A program made the position numbers and the translations under genes. Below, piece by piece: positions 1-7,858 of a stretch of DNA of 41,506 nt. The notes under the pieces are model-generated. The model ran no database searches. It worked only from the letters and a program-made list of their open reading frames with translations, and was not told where the DNA came from. The stretch's first letter is position 1. The number at the start of each line of letters is the position of its first letter. The DNA lies in the NCBI GenBank assembly GCA_964617145.1, contig CAZTVN010000003.1:1-41506 (forward strand), written 5' to 3'. This DNA is from CAZTVN01 sp964617145. Its GTDB lineage: Bacteria > Patescibacteriota > Gracilibacteria > UBA1369 > JACRIC01.

Positions 1-50
1 GCTCGAAATGGTAAAATTTCGTTACAACGTTATGTTTTTCAGCACCTCCT
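1..50 (-). repeat. Dispersed CTGAAAAAC palindromic repeat, copy A (cut by window start)
   Basis: The first 50 bases read, on the minus strand, AGGAGGTGCTGAAAAACATA, then an ATTTTACCATTTCG segment. This is the same order as copy D at the right end of the window, in opposite orientation. The element is truncated by the window edge, so its second CTGAAAAA end is not visible. The sequence from 51 to the comF start is T-rich with no other recognisable signal. Confidence 0.7.
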
Positions 51-133
51 TTATTCTAACAAAAATTTCAAAAACTTCTAGGAATTTACCAATTTTTTAA
101 AATTTTTTCATTTTTTTCTGCTAAAGCAAGAGC

Positions 134-868
134 GTGCATAGCATTCGATTTTCCCAACTTTTTTACCAATTACGCTCTTTTTTGTTTGCGGTTTTGTTGC
201 CACAACAATGCTTTTCCTGTCGCAAAGAAGGACAATCTTTGTGTCATGAGTGTTTGGACCGTATCCCCTTTCAGGTTGTACAAATGTGTCCTTTGTGTAA
301 AAAACCAAGGCAGGATGGTACTTGTTGTCCTTTTCCTTGTCGAGAAATGAGCTTTCTCGATGCGCTTATTAGCGCTTGTCCTTATGTAAAGGGCAATATC
401 CTTTCTCAAGCTCTTTTCCGTTTTAAATATTTCTTTTTATCCGATATTGGTCATATTCTTGCTTACCTTCTTGTTCATGCTTTTGATATTCATCTTTCTC
501 AACTTACTGAAGATTCTCCGAATTCTTGGATTATTGTTCCAGTTCCACTTTCAAAATCACGGCTAAAATGGCGTGGATTTAATCAAAGTGAGATTCTGGC
601 GCAAGCCTTTTGTAAAGCTCGTAATTTTTCTCTTGTAAAAGCTCTTTCACGTTCACATTACGCAACTTCTCAAACGTTTCTCCATCGGCAAGATCGACTG
701 AAAAACGTATCATGCCAATTTTATTGCACGGTTTCACTTCAAAATATGAATGTTTTTATTATCGATGATATCTCAACAACCGGCGCTACTCTTCAAGAAT
801 GCGCTAAGGTTCTTAAAAATGCTGGATGTCGAAAAGTCGTAGGATTGGTGCTTGGCAGAGGTGTCTAG
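134..868 (+). CDS. comF: ComF family phosphoribosyltransferase (double zinc ribbon)
   Basis: This 244-aa protein has the ComF architecture. The N-terminal cysteine pairs (C26/C29, C37/C40, C52/C55, C64/C65/C69) look like a double zinc ribbon. The C-terminal half is a type I phosphoribosyltransferase domain with the PRPP-binding motif FIIDDISTTGAT near residue 208. ComF proteins act in DNA uptake/competence or in handling of taken-up nucleotides; the exact reaction is not settled. The start is GTG at 134, the first possible start after an in-frame TAA at 122. No Shine-Dalgarno is visible. The stop codon TAG (866-868) is the beginning of a repeated TAGGGCCTGTGCACACAAA motif. Competence genes are common in CPR bacteria, which fits scavenging of external DNA. 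Identification is firm; the physiological role is inferred from the family. Confidence 0.88.
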   Translation: MHSIRFSQLFYQLRSFLFAVLLPQQCFSCRKEGQSLCHECLDRIPFQVVQMCPLCKKPRQDGTCCPFPCREMSFLDALISACPYVKGNILSQALFRFKYFFLSDIGHILAYLLVHAFDIHLSQLTEDSPNSWIIVPVPLSKSRLKWRGFNQSEILAQAFCKARNFSLVKALSRSHYATSQTFLHRQDRLKNVSCQFYCTVSLQNMNVFIIDDISTTGATLQECAKVLKNAGCRKVVGLVLGRGV

Positions 869-884
869 GGCCTGTGCACACAAA
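866..884 (+). repeat. TAGGGCCTGTGCACACAAA motif, solitary copy
   Basis: These 19 bases are identical to the first 19 bases of the 25-bp terminal inverted repeat of the foldback element at 31843-32117. Here the motif supplies the comF stop codon, and I see no matching second arm nearby. Flanking GTGTC and GACAC can pair around it. Further downstream, AAGACACTCC (885-894) and GGAGTCTT (918-925) can form a weak hairpin that may serve as a terminator. It could be a remnant of one end of the larger element. Confidence 0.6.
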
Positions 885-953
885 AGACACTCCTTAAAAA
901 GACTTTTTTTTTGATTTGGAGTCTTATATGTCTTACAGTAAAAATGCACTCAA

Positions 954-1022
954 GGATGTACTGAAAAATTTGCAGCCGAAATTTGTAATTTTTAGTAGGA
1001 AGATAGTTTTTCAGACCCTCCC
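954..1022 (-). repeat. Dispersed CTGAAAAAC palindromic repeat, copy B
   Basis: This copy is complete. One end reads GGATGTACTGAAAAAT (954 on) and the other GTTTTTCAGACCCTCC (1007-1022), which form an inverted repeat. The centre carries GCAGCCGAAATTTGTAATT, shared with copies C and D. It fills the gap between comF and the glycosyltransferase gene and ends about 20 bp before the latter's start codon. Confidence 0.75.
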
Positions 1023-1043
1023 TAACTAAAGTGTAGTCTAAAA

Positions 1044-2135
1044 ATGAAAATAGCTTTTGTTCATGATTTTCTCTTAAAACTTGGAGGCGCTGAACGCGTG
1101 CTTAAGGTTCTTTGCGATATGTTTCCTGATGCGCCTATTTACACTCTTCTTTATGATAAAGAAAATGTTGGCCATATTTTCCCCGAGCACAAAATACGGA
1201 CTTCTCATATCCAGACTTTTCCCAAATTTTTTCGAAAGCGACAAAAATACCTTTTACCCTTTTTCCCTGAAGCTATAGAGCGATTTGACTTTTCTCGTTT
1301 TGATCTTGTTTTGAGCTCAAGCTCGGCATTTGCTCATGGAGCGCTTACTCCACTTGGGACGAAGCATATTTGTTATTGCCATTCCCCCATGCGGTATGCC
1401 TATGATTGGTATCACGAATACAAAAAAGAACAACGATTGGGTTTTATCCGTTCTATGTTCGCGAGCTATCTGGTCCATAAAGTGCGAATTTGGGATCAAA
1501 GCGCGAAAGATAGACCCGATCAATATATTGCCAATTCACAAACAGTACAAAAAAGATTGCAGAAATATTATGGAGTTGATGCTCCCATCATTTATCCACC
1601 GGTCGATGTTGATCGTTTTCGTGTTCGCCATAGCCATGAAAATTATTTTCTTATTGTTTCTACTCTTACTCCTTATAAAAAAATTGATCTCGCTATTCGT
1701 TTTTTCAATACTCTGAATGAACGTTTGATTATTATTGGAGATGGTCCGCAGAGATCATATCTTGAGAGTATCGCGAATGAAAATATCGAATTTACAGGTT
1801 TTAAGCCTGATGATCTGGTGAAAGAATATCTTCAAAATTGTCGGGCATTCATTTTTCCGGGAGAAGAAGATTTTGGCATAGCTCCTGTTGAGGCAATGGC
1901 TTGTGGTAAGCCGGTCATTGCTTTCTCGCGTGGAGGTGTCACAGAATCAGTTATTGAAGGAGTGAACGGAGCATTTTTTCATTCTCCCACGGTCGAGGGT
2001 ATGAAAGAGGCTTTTCTCAGATTTCTTGAGAATGAAGGTCATTATGATGCCGATCTTATCCGTAAACAGGCTGAAAAGTTTAAACTTGAACGTTTTCAGA
2101 AAGAAATTTTGCGTATCATAAAGTGTAAGGACTAG
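1044..2135 (+). CDS. Glycosyltransferase family 4 (GT-B fold)
   Basis: This 363-aa protein is a retaining GT-B glycosyltransferase of family GT4. It begins MKIAFVHDFLLKLGGAERV, the typical N-terminal Rossmann strand with the glycine-rich acceptor loop. It contains CYCHSPMRYAYDWY, as in GT4 mannosyl/rhamnosyl transferases. The nucleotide-sugar-binding E-x7-E motif is present as EEDFGIAPVEAMACGKPVIAF near residues 272-290. Members transfer sugars from nucleotide donors onto lipid-linked or polysaccharide acceptors at the cytoplasmic face of the membrane. Donor and acceptor cannot be read from sequence. Length is normal for the family. The gene stands alone, convergent with the aminotransferase gene after a 33-bp gap, and has no visible Shine-Dalgarno. 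It may contribute to the same surface polysaccharide as the O-antigen ligase at 30-32 kb. Confidence 0.88.
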   Translation: MKIAFVHDFLLKLGGAERVLKVLCDMFPDAPIYTLLYDKENVGHIFPEHKIRTSHIQTFPKFFRKRQKYLLPFFPEAIERFDFSRFDLVLSSSSAFAHGALTPLGTKHICYCHSPMRYAYDWYHEYKKEQRLGFIRSMFASYLVHKVRIWDQSAKDRPDQYIANSQTVQKRLQKYYGVDAPIIYPPVDVDRFRVRHSHENYFLIVSTLTPYKKIDLAIRFFNTLNERLIIIGDGPQRSYLESIANENIEFTGFKPDDLVKEYLQNCRAFIFPGEEDFGIAPVEAMACGKPVIAFSRGGVTESVIEGVNGAFFHSPTVEGMKEAFLRFLENEGHYDADLIRKQAEKFKLERFQKEILRIIKCKD

Positions 2136-2168
2136 GAGAAAAAATTGCCTTAAGCCTCAAAATAACAT

Positions 2169-4259
2169 TCAAGATGCCAAATAACCCTGAATAGCCGCGG
2201 CAACTTTTGAATATATATCTCGCAATTTAGCTTCATCATCTTCAAAATTGCAAACTCTGAAACCCAACAGTTTTCCTCTAAATCCACTCAAAGGACTGGC
2301 AACAATTCCGGTTGTGGCCATAAGATAAATCAAAAATCTTTCGTCCAATGGCTGATTACCATTTGAAGTTTCTCTTTCAACAAACGTGAGAAGACCATCA
2401 TTTTTGATTGGTAAAGATTGATGTTCATTCAAAACTCCTTCATCAAAAACAACGGTAGTGTACATAGCTCCATCCGGCATAATACATGAAACTCCATCAA
2501 TACCGTCGAAACATTCGGTAATCACTCTTGCACTGTTAAATAATCTCCTATTGAAACCTTCAAGAAAGCTTGGATATTCCGGATGTTGATATATATGAGG
2601 CAAAATTCTTTGAATGGATGTAGCCCCGACGCCTTCCTGCATGAGATTGAAATATGCCATTTTTATCTTTCGAAGCTGTGGATCTTCGTCAAAACCGTAA
2701 AATTCAGCACAACCGATCTTATCCCCGCATTTAAAAGCATCCTTCGAACCTGATCTATAACAAACACACGGTACATTCCTTCTGGAAGCAACAACTCCTA
2801 CAGAAACAAATCTTTTGCCTGGGGCAACGATCTGCCAATAAGTTTCATCGGATTCAATAATTAAGTTATATTTTCCGGCGAACTCACAAAGTCGACCTAA
2901 ATCCTCTTCCGACCAAATATGTCCGGTCGGATTAGACGGATTTACGATGGAAATCGTGCGAATCTTACCTTTGGAAGCCTTAATCTGCTCCTCCATATCT
3001 TCAAAATCGGGTTTCCAAACTCGTGCCTCCTTATCGAGACGCATATCACTACCGATTAATGTGGCGTTAGGATCAAACATTTTAGCAAAGGCTAACTCGA
3101 TGTCCGTTTGAACAGGATAACTTGGTAACACGTGTAAGATTCTGCCTGTGCGAGCAGTCGCCATTCTGAAATTGGATATGGCATGCGCGGCGCCATTCGT
3201 AGGGATAACATCACTTTTCTTTAAAACATTCACAACTCCGCAGGCTTGAGCTCTTTTTTCTGCTTCTTGTACATAATAATCCACAAATTCGTCCACCCCG
3301 CTTGTCGGAGGATACGAAGACATCTTATGATCAAAAAGCGCTAACAATTCATTCTCAGACACCACTTTTCCATCTCTAACTTTATCGGCTAATCCAAATC
3401 GTATTGCCAATTCAGTGAGAATAATAAAAGGAGGTTGTTGAACCAGATCCGGAACATTCCCAATATTTTGATAACTCAATTTAAGCTGTATGCCCTCAAG
3501 CTTACAAACTTTTTCCATCTCTGCCGCGATACCACCAATTCTCCGTAAGGCGTAATCAATATCAACCACGGATTGAGCGGCAACCGGATTATAGAAACCA
3601 CCATTTTTTAAACAAGTAACTTTCAATCGACGATCCATTTTTTTTTCTTCTCGTGCCTCCCCTTCTTGTCCATCCTCGGTTCCATTTCCAATTGCAGCAA
3701 CTTCAATAAAACCCCCTTCAATATACTTCATAAGGACCGTCAAAACCGAAGCGGGATAAGGAGGCGCCAAAATGATCGGGGCACTTTCCCTAGTCATCTT
3801 CCGAAGTCTTTCAAAAAAGCCTTCTTCTATCTCCTGCCGGTTCATCAAATCGCCACCCAATGTGCCCCTGCTTCTCCGCCTTTCATCACTATAGCAACTT
3901 TCCCCATTACTCGATGCGCGATCTAAACGTTGCAATCGTAAATCCGGATGCAGACCCACTTGAATATCTTTCAATTCAAAATCTTTCATACCCCCAACCT
4001 GACTGAAAAAATCTTGGTACAATCGACGGCGCTCCTCTCTTTCAGCAGTTGCCCCGATCCAACCCAATACATCTTCGACCAAAAGACCTTCGCTTGTCGG
4101 CGATTCAATAACAGAGTATGGCAACTGGGGATCACAGAGTCCTTCATCGAATGCTGCTACGCGCCCTCCGTCGTTTGCCAGGGACAAGGAAGTCTCATCA
4201 CCCCCTCCCGCACTCCCATCAACAAATTGTTCAGAGGGACTCATATATAGTGGCGACAA
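2169..4259 (-). CDS. Class I/II PLP aminotransferase with long N-terminal extension
   Basis: The C-terminal ~480 residues of this 696-aa protein form a fold-type I PLP aminotransferase, closest in feel to AlaA/aspartate-type enzymes. Visible motifs are YQNIGNVPD (substrate loop), NPSNPTG near residue 438, DETYWQIV (PLP ring-binding D and Y), SGSKD near residue 503 with the Schiff-base lysine, and a final FRVCNF carrying the carboxylate arginine. The usual GxRxG after the lysine is GDKIG, so a PLP-phosphate arginine is replaced by lysine. Residues 1 to about 215 match no domain I know. They are acidic and low-complexity at the start, then helical, and contain APPYPASVLTVLMKY. Family enzymes are usually about 400 aa. 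The gene is isolated, divergent from dnaX and convergent with the glycosyltransferase gene. A HisC role for the partial his pathway is possible but unsupported. The substrate is unknown. Confidence 0.8.
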   Translation of the reverse strand: MSPLYMSPSEQFVDGSAGGGDETSLSLANDGGRVAAFDEGLCDPQLPYSVIESPTSEGLLVEDVLGWIGATAEREERRRLYQDFFSQVGGMKDFELKDIQVGLHPDLRLQRLDRASSNGESCYSDERRRSRGTLGGDLMNRQEIEEGFFERLRKMTRESAPIILAPPYPASVLTVLMKYIEGGFIEVAAIGNGTEDGQEGEAREEKKMDRRLKVTCLKNGGFYNPVAAQSVVDIDYALRRIGGIAAEMEKVCKLEGIQLKLSYQNIGNVPDLVQQPPFIILTELAIRFGLADKVRDGKVVSENELLALFDHKMSSYPPTSGVDEFVDYYVQEAEKRAQACGVVNVLKKSDVIPTNGAAHAISNFRMATARTGRILHVLPSYPVQTDIELAFAKMFDPNATLIGSDMRLDKEARVWKPDFEDMEEQIKASKGKIRTISIVNPSNPTGHIWSEEDLGRLCEFAGKYNLIIESDETYWQIVAPGKRFVSVGVVASRRNVPCVCYRSGSKDAFKCGDKIGCAEFYGFDEDPQLRKIKMAYFNLMQEGVGATSIQRILPHIYQHPEYPSFLEGFNRRLFNSARVITECFDGIDGVSCIMPDGAMYTTVVFDEGVLNEHQSLPIKNDGLLTFVERETSNGNQPLDERFLIYLMATTGIVASPLSGFRGKLLGFRVCNFEDDEAKLRDIYSKVAAAIQGYLAS

Positions 4260-4386
4260 AAATAAAAAATGACTCTAAACTTAGCGCAATAATCCTTGAT
4301 AAAGAAGCCATTGTGTCGTTTAGCGTAACTATAATTAAGGATGAAAAAAAATCAACTCAAAATTGTTTAAAATTTATTATTAAATA

Positions 4387-4429
4387 ATAAAAAAGTGAAT
4401 TTGCACCGACAATCATCGAACTTTTTTAT
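4387..4429. repeat. Small inverted repeat in the dnaX upstream region
   Basis: ATAAAAAAGT (4387-4396) and ACTTTTTTAT (4420-4429) are perfect 10-bp inverted arms around a 23-base loop. It lies just upstream of the dnaX promoter in the divergent intergenic region. It could be a regulatory site or a weak hairpin; its function is not evident. Confidence 0.4.
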
Positions 4430-4433
4430 CCAG

Positions 4434-4463
4434 TGGACATTTTTAAATTCTCTCTGTTATACT
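4434..4463 (+). promoter_or_regulatory. Putative sigma-70 promoter of dnaX, near-leaderless
   Basis: TGGACA (4434-4439) and TATACT (4458-4463) are separated by 18 bases, a plausible -35/-10 pair. The dnaX ATG begins at 4474, so transcription would start only a few bases before the start codon. That leaves no room for a Shine-Dalgarno, and none is present. Confidence 0.55.
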
Positions 4464-4473
4464 CTGATTCGCT

Positions 4474-6051
4474 ATGACTGAAGATATTTCTCTTTATCGT
4501 AAGTATCGGCCTCAAACTTTTGAGCATCTTGTTGGGCAAGAACATGTCTCAACAACTCTTTTAAATGCGCTTCGGAAAAAACAGCTTGCTCATGCTTACC
4601 TTTTTTGTGGGCCCCGTGGTACAGGCAAAACTTCAACAGCAAGACTGGTCGCCAAGGGTTTGAATTGTAAAAATCTTCAAAAAAATGCTGAACCATGCAA
4701 CAGCTGTGATATTTGCATAAGCGTTAATGAAGGACGGCTTATTGATATTGTTGAAATTGATGCTGCTTCCAATCGCGGTATTGACGAAATTCGAGATTTA
4801 AGAGAAAAAATTAAATTTGCTCCGACTTATGCCGCTAAAAAAGTCTATATCATTGATGAGGTGCACATGCTTACCAAAGAGGCTTTTAATGCTCTTTTAA
4901 AAACACTTGAAGAACCGCCTATTCACGTCCATTTCATTCTTGCGACCACTGAATCCCACAAGGTTCCCGATACTATTATTTCTCGATGTCAACGCTTTGA
5001 TTTTAAGCGCATTATGCCTGCAACTATTGTCAAACGCCTCCAAACTATTGCGCAAGAAGAAAATATCCAAACCGATCCCCTCGCCCTTAAATTGATAGCC
5101 GATTATGCTGATGGAGGTCTTCGAGATGCCATCGGACTCATGGAACAGATGACGGCTTCTGGTAAAGTGACTTTTGAACATGTGAAAGAATATCTTGGGC
5201 TTTCGGGACTTAAGGAAATCGAGTCATTTATTGATCTTCTTTTGAAAAGAAAGATTACCGAAGCCCTTAATGCCATCAATGTTTTTTATCAGTCAGGGAT
5301 TGACCTCTCTCAATTTGTGAAAGAATGTCTTGATTATCTTCGCGAGGAATTACTTTCCGCTGTAAGTGAAGACAATGTGGAAGCTATATCCTTATTCATT
5401 CAACTTATATCACTTTTTCAGGAAGCGAATGAGGGGATTAAAAGTGCTATTATTCCTCAACTTCCTGTAGAAATGGCCATTATTAAAAGTGGTTTTGGCG
5501 ATAGAACTCATCGCCGTCTCGATACTCTGGAATCTCAAGTACCATCGAAGAAAATTTCGATTTCACCATCATCTATTTCTCCTAAAAAAGAAAGCTCTTC
5601 TGCGCCAACACCATCTCAAGAGGATGATTCTCGCGATAACCGAGTCATGCCATCTTCTTTAGAAACAGTAAAATCACAATGGCCTCGTGTACTCGATCAT
5701 ATCAAAACGCCTTCGCTTAAGCGTTCCTTAAGTTGTGGGATTCTTCTCGTGTTTGAAAATGATACCATCGATCTTGGATTTACCAGTCTTTTTCATAAAG
5801 AGAAAATTGAATCTATTGAGCATCAAAAGGATCTCTACGATGCTCTCTCTCAAGTCTTCATCTCACCTCTGAAAATACAATGCCAAATACTCGAGAGGAC
5901 TCTTGAGAGTGAATCTTCTGAAAATCTTTTCAGACAACATGCCGGGATCGAATCATTGAGCGGCGATGAATCGGTCGATAGTGACTCTATTGATGAAGAG
6001 GATGCTTTTATCGAAAAGGCGGCGAAACTGTTTGAAGGAGAATCTTCGTGA
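4474..6051 (+). CDS. dnaX: DNA polymerase III subunit gamma/tau
   Basis: This 525-aa protein is the clamp-loader ATPase of the replicative polymerase. It starts with the family signature SLYRKYRPQTFEHLVGQEHV. The Walker A motif is GPRGTGKT (46-53), followed by the four zinc-binding cysteines C65, C75, C78 and C81. Then come Walker B/DEVH (IIDEVHML), the sensor-1 region, and SRC in SRCQRFDFKRI. The AAA+ region plus the collar domain end near residue 345. A Ser/Pro-rich linker follows, then a tau-like C-terminal part of about 130 residues ending in an acidic tail. A CCT AAA AAA GAA run lies in the linker (5581-5592), where a -1 shift would give a short gamma-like form. It is preceded by a promoter, with folC downstream after repeat copy C. 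Identification is certain. Confidence 0.96.
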   Translation: MTEDISLYRKYRPQTFEHLVGQEHVSTTLLNALRKKQLAHAYLFCGPRGTGKTSTARLVAKGLNCKNLQKNAEPCNSCDICISVNEGRLIDIVEIDAASNRGIDEIRDLREKIKFAPTYAAKKVYIIDEVHMLTKEAFNALLKTLEEPPIHVHFILATTESHKVPDTIISRCQRFDFKRIMPATIVKRLQTIAQEENIQTDPLALKLIADYADGGLRDAIGLMEQMTASGKVTFEHVKEYLGLSGLKEIESFIDLLLKRKITEALNAINVFYQSGIDLSQFVKECLDYLREELLSAVSEDNVEAISLFIQLISLFQEANEGIKSAIIPQLPVEMAIIKSGFGDRTHRRLDTLESQVPSKKISISPSSISPKKESSSAPTPSQEDDSRDNRVMPSSLETVKSQWPRVLDHIKTPSLKRSLSCGILLVFENDTIDLGFTSLFHKEKIESIEHQKDLYDALSQVFISPLKIQCQILERTLESESSENLFRQHAGIESLSGDESVDSDSIDEEDAFIEKAAKLFEGESS

Positions 6052-6065
6052 AATTCTCTTAAAAA

Positions 6066-6141
6066 GAGGCTTAAGAAAAACTATCTTACTACTTAATAAT
6101 TGCAAATTTCGGCTAAGCAACGTAAGTTTTTCAGATCCTCC
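6066..6141 (+). repeat. Dispersed CTGAAAAAC palindromic repeat, copy C
   Basis: The left end is GAGGCTTAAGAAAAACTATC and the right end GTTTTTCAGATCCTCC (from 6126). The centre is ATTGCAAATTTCGGCT. It aligns with the reverse complement of copy B across the CTAT-CTT-ACT, ATTRCAAATTTCGGCT and TTTTTCAG blocks. It occupies the whole dnaX-folC gap and ends two bases before the folC start codon, so the folC 5' leader is the repeat itself. Confidence 0.75.
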
Positions 6142-6143
6142 TT

Positions 6144-7448
6144 ATGTCCCTATCCGAATCTTTTTCTTTCCTTCACTGCCTTAAAGATTTTCAGCAAGAC
6201 TTTCGATTTCGATACCATTCGGAGACTTTTGATTTGCGACACTTTCGAGCATTTTTAAAGCGCAGTAAGATAGAATACGATACCCTTCCCACTATTCTCA
6301 TTGGGGGATCCAAAGGGAAGGGCACTGTAGCAAATTTTCTCTCCTCTCTCCTTCAAGCGCATGGCAAAAAAATTGGACTTTTTTTAAGTCCTTATCTCTA
6401 CGATGTTACGGAGATGATTCGTCTTAATGGTAAAGCAATTTCCCGTGCTCGTTTGGCAAATATACTCAAAAAACTTCGTGGACATATTGGGGGTGGGGAA
6501 CTTTCTTTTTTTGAAATGATGACCGCTTGCGCCCTTCAATATTTCCACGAAGAACATGTTGACTTTGCCATACTTGAGGTCGGTATGGGTGGTGAAAAAG
6601 ATGCGACCAATGTTACCAATCCTTTGCTTTCTGTCATTACTTCGATTGAGCTTGAGCATACTCGCTTCCTTGGAAAATGTCTTTATGACATTGTTCAAGA
6701 AAAAGTCGGTATTTGCCGTTCTCATATACCAGTGATTTTGGGGCCGAATACTTCTTATGTCAGAAATCTTGTAAGGGATTTTGTCCAAAAATCTCCTCTC
6801 ATTGAAAGTAATGCGCTCTTTCCTTATAAAATTTTTTCCTTGACGGCGCAAAAAACCCGTTTTCAAATTTTTTTCAATGGAAAATTTCAGATATTTGATT
6901 TGTCTATTTGCGGAGAGGTATATGTTGAAGATGCGCTACTTGCCTTGACTGCTGCCTCTAAACTTCTTCCTAGCATAGATTTTCAGGCTGTTAGAAAGGC
7001 TTTTGTAGGGGTTCGCCTCCCTGCGCATTTTGAAGTCACAAGATTATCTGACAATCGCATCCTTATACTTGATGTTTTGCATACACCTTATAGTGCTCGC
7101 AGATTTCGGCAAACTTTGGATCGGGTTTTTCCAAAGAAAAAATTTTGTTTTATTGTAGGATTTAGCCGTGATAAAAAGCATCGGGCGATTTTACGATCTC
7201 TTGTTCAATCCAATGATATTCTTATTTTAACGCAATTTTCTTCACCAAGGTGCTACAGCGCCTCATTATTGTATAATTTTTTTATTCAAAATGGGCTGAA
7301 ATGGAATGCGAATTCCAAAATTTTTCTTGAAGAAGATCTTAGTAAGGCATTTCAGAAAATTTTTTCGTTTCCTAGTCAAGAGTATATTTTTTGCCTCGTT
7401 GGATCATTTTTTCTTTTACGTGAAGCCAAAAACAGAAATCTTATTTAA
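6144..7448 (+). CDS. folC: Folylpolyglutamate synthase / dihydrofolate synthase
   Basis: This 434-aa protein is a Mur-ligase-family ATP-dependent ligase of the FolC type. It has the P-loop GGSKGKGT at 54-61, then GLFLSPYLYDVTEMIRLNGK, the FolC signature region. FFEMMTACALQYF and LEVGMGGEKDATNV mark the central catalytic and metal-binding region. HFEVTRL and ILDVLHTPYSARRF begin the C-terminal domain; the usual DGAHNP is altered to DVLHTP. FolC adds glutamate to folates, and in some enzymes to dihydropteroate. The changed DGAHNP motif is unusual and might affect the second activity. The ATG at 6144 lies directly behind repeat copy C and has no Shine-Dalgarno. Length is normal. I am confident of the family and less so of bifunctionality. 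Confidence 0.9.
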   Translation: MSLSESFSFLHCLKDFQQDFRFRYHSETFDLRHFRAFLKRSKIEYDTLPTILIGGSKGKGTVANFLSSLLQAHGKKIGLFLSPYLYDVTEMIRLNGKAISRARLANILKKLRGHIGGGELSFFEMMTACALQYFHEEHVDFAILEVGMGGEKDATNVTNPLLSVITSIELEHTRFLGKCLYDIVQEKVGICRSHIPVILGPNTSYVRNLVRDFVQKSPLIESNALFPYKIFSLTAQKTRFQIFFNGKFQIFDLSICGEVYVEDALLALTAASKLLPSIDFQAVRKAFVGVRLPAHFEVTRLSDNRILILDVLHTPYSARRFRQTLDRVFPKKKFCFIVGFSRDKKHRAILRSLVQSNDILILTQFSSPRCYSASLLYNFFIQNGLKWNANSKIFLEEDLSKAFQKIFSFPSQEYIFCLVGSFFLLREAKNRNLI

Positions 7449-7538
7449 AATCTTTTCTTTTCTTTTAACTTTTCTCTTTTACTTTCAGGTTTATTTTCGT
7501 TTAAATAAGATAAGAATTATTTTTTAACATTAATTTCT

Positions 7539-7748
7539 ATGGCGTACTCACACCGAAACAGTAAAGGCCAGACCTACTATCTTCATATGAAGAATGTGAC
7601 CCTTCGTGGTGGCAGAAAGCAAATGATTTATTTCTTTGCTCGTGAAGTAAAACCAGGAGCTCTTGATGAACTTCCAGAAAACTACCAGGTAATGGAGAAT
7701 AAAAGGACAGGTCTTCCGATGCTTAAGAAAATGATGAAAAAGAAGTAA
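7539..7748 (+). CDS. Small conserved hypothetical protein (69 aa)
   Basis: The protein begins MAYSHRNSKGQTYYLHMKNV and is very basic at the C-terminus (KKMMKKK). The pattern of HxNSKGxTYYLH, then TLRGGRKQxIYFFAR, then ALDELPxxYxVxExKRTGLPxLKK resembles a small protein family I remember as frequent in CPR and some other bacteria. I know of no assigned function. It could be a nucleic-acid or ribosome-associated protein, given size and charge, but this is a guess. The start context is ATTTCTATG without Shine-Dalgarno. It lies 90 bp after folC and is followed by a strong terminator hairpin, so it probably ends the dnaX-folC transcription unit or has its own promoter in the AT-rich gap. Confidence 0.75.
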   Translation: MAYSHRNSKGQTYYLHMKNVTLRGGRKQMIYFFAREVKPGALDELPENYQVMENKRTGLPMLKKMMKKK

Positions 7749-7767
7749 ACAATTTTGCATAATAGGA

Positions 7768-7846
7768 GAGGGCGTCGGCATACACATTTTTTGCGCTTCA
7801 AGGAATAAAGACGCTTAAAAAATGGTATGCCGCCGCCCTCTTTTTT
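7768..7846 (+). terminator. Long hairpin terminator after the 69-aa gene
   Basis: GAGGGCG and GGCATAC on the left (7768-7781) pair with GTATGCC and CGCCCTC on the right (7825-7840). CATTTTTTGCG pairs internally with CGCTTAAAAAATG. A run of six T follows at 7841-7846. It is a rho-independent-type terminator for plus-strand transcription, longer than usual. It sits between convergent genes (the 69-aa protein and ligA). Confidence 0.8.
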
Positions 7847-7858
7847 ATACTGAAGTTT

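Noticed and set aside
3666..4387. Plus-strand frames of 86-100 codons opposite the aminotransferase
   Set aside because: They are shadows of the long minus-strand gene, which carries clear family motifs in its C-terminal two-thirds.
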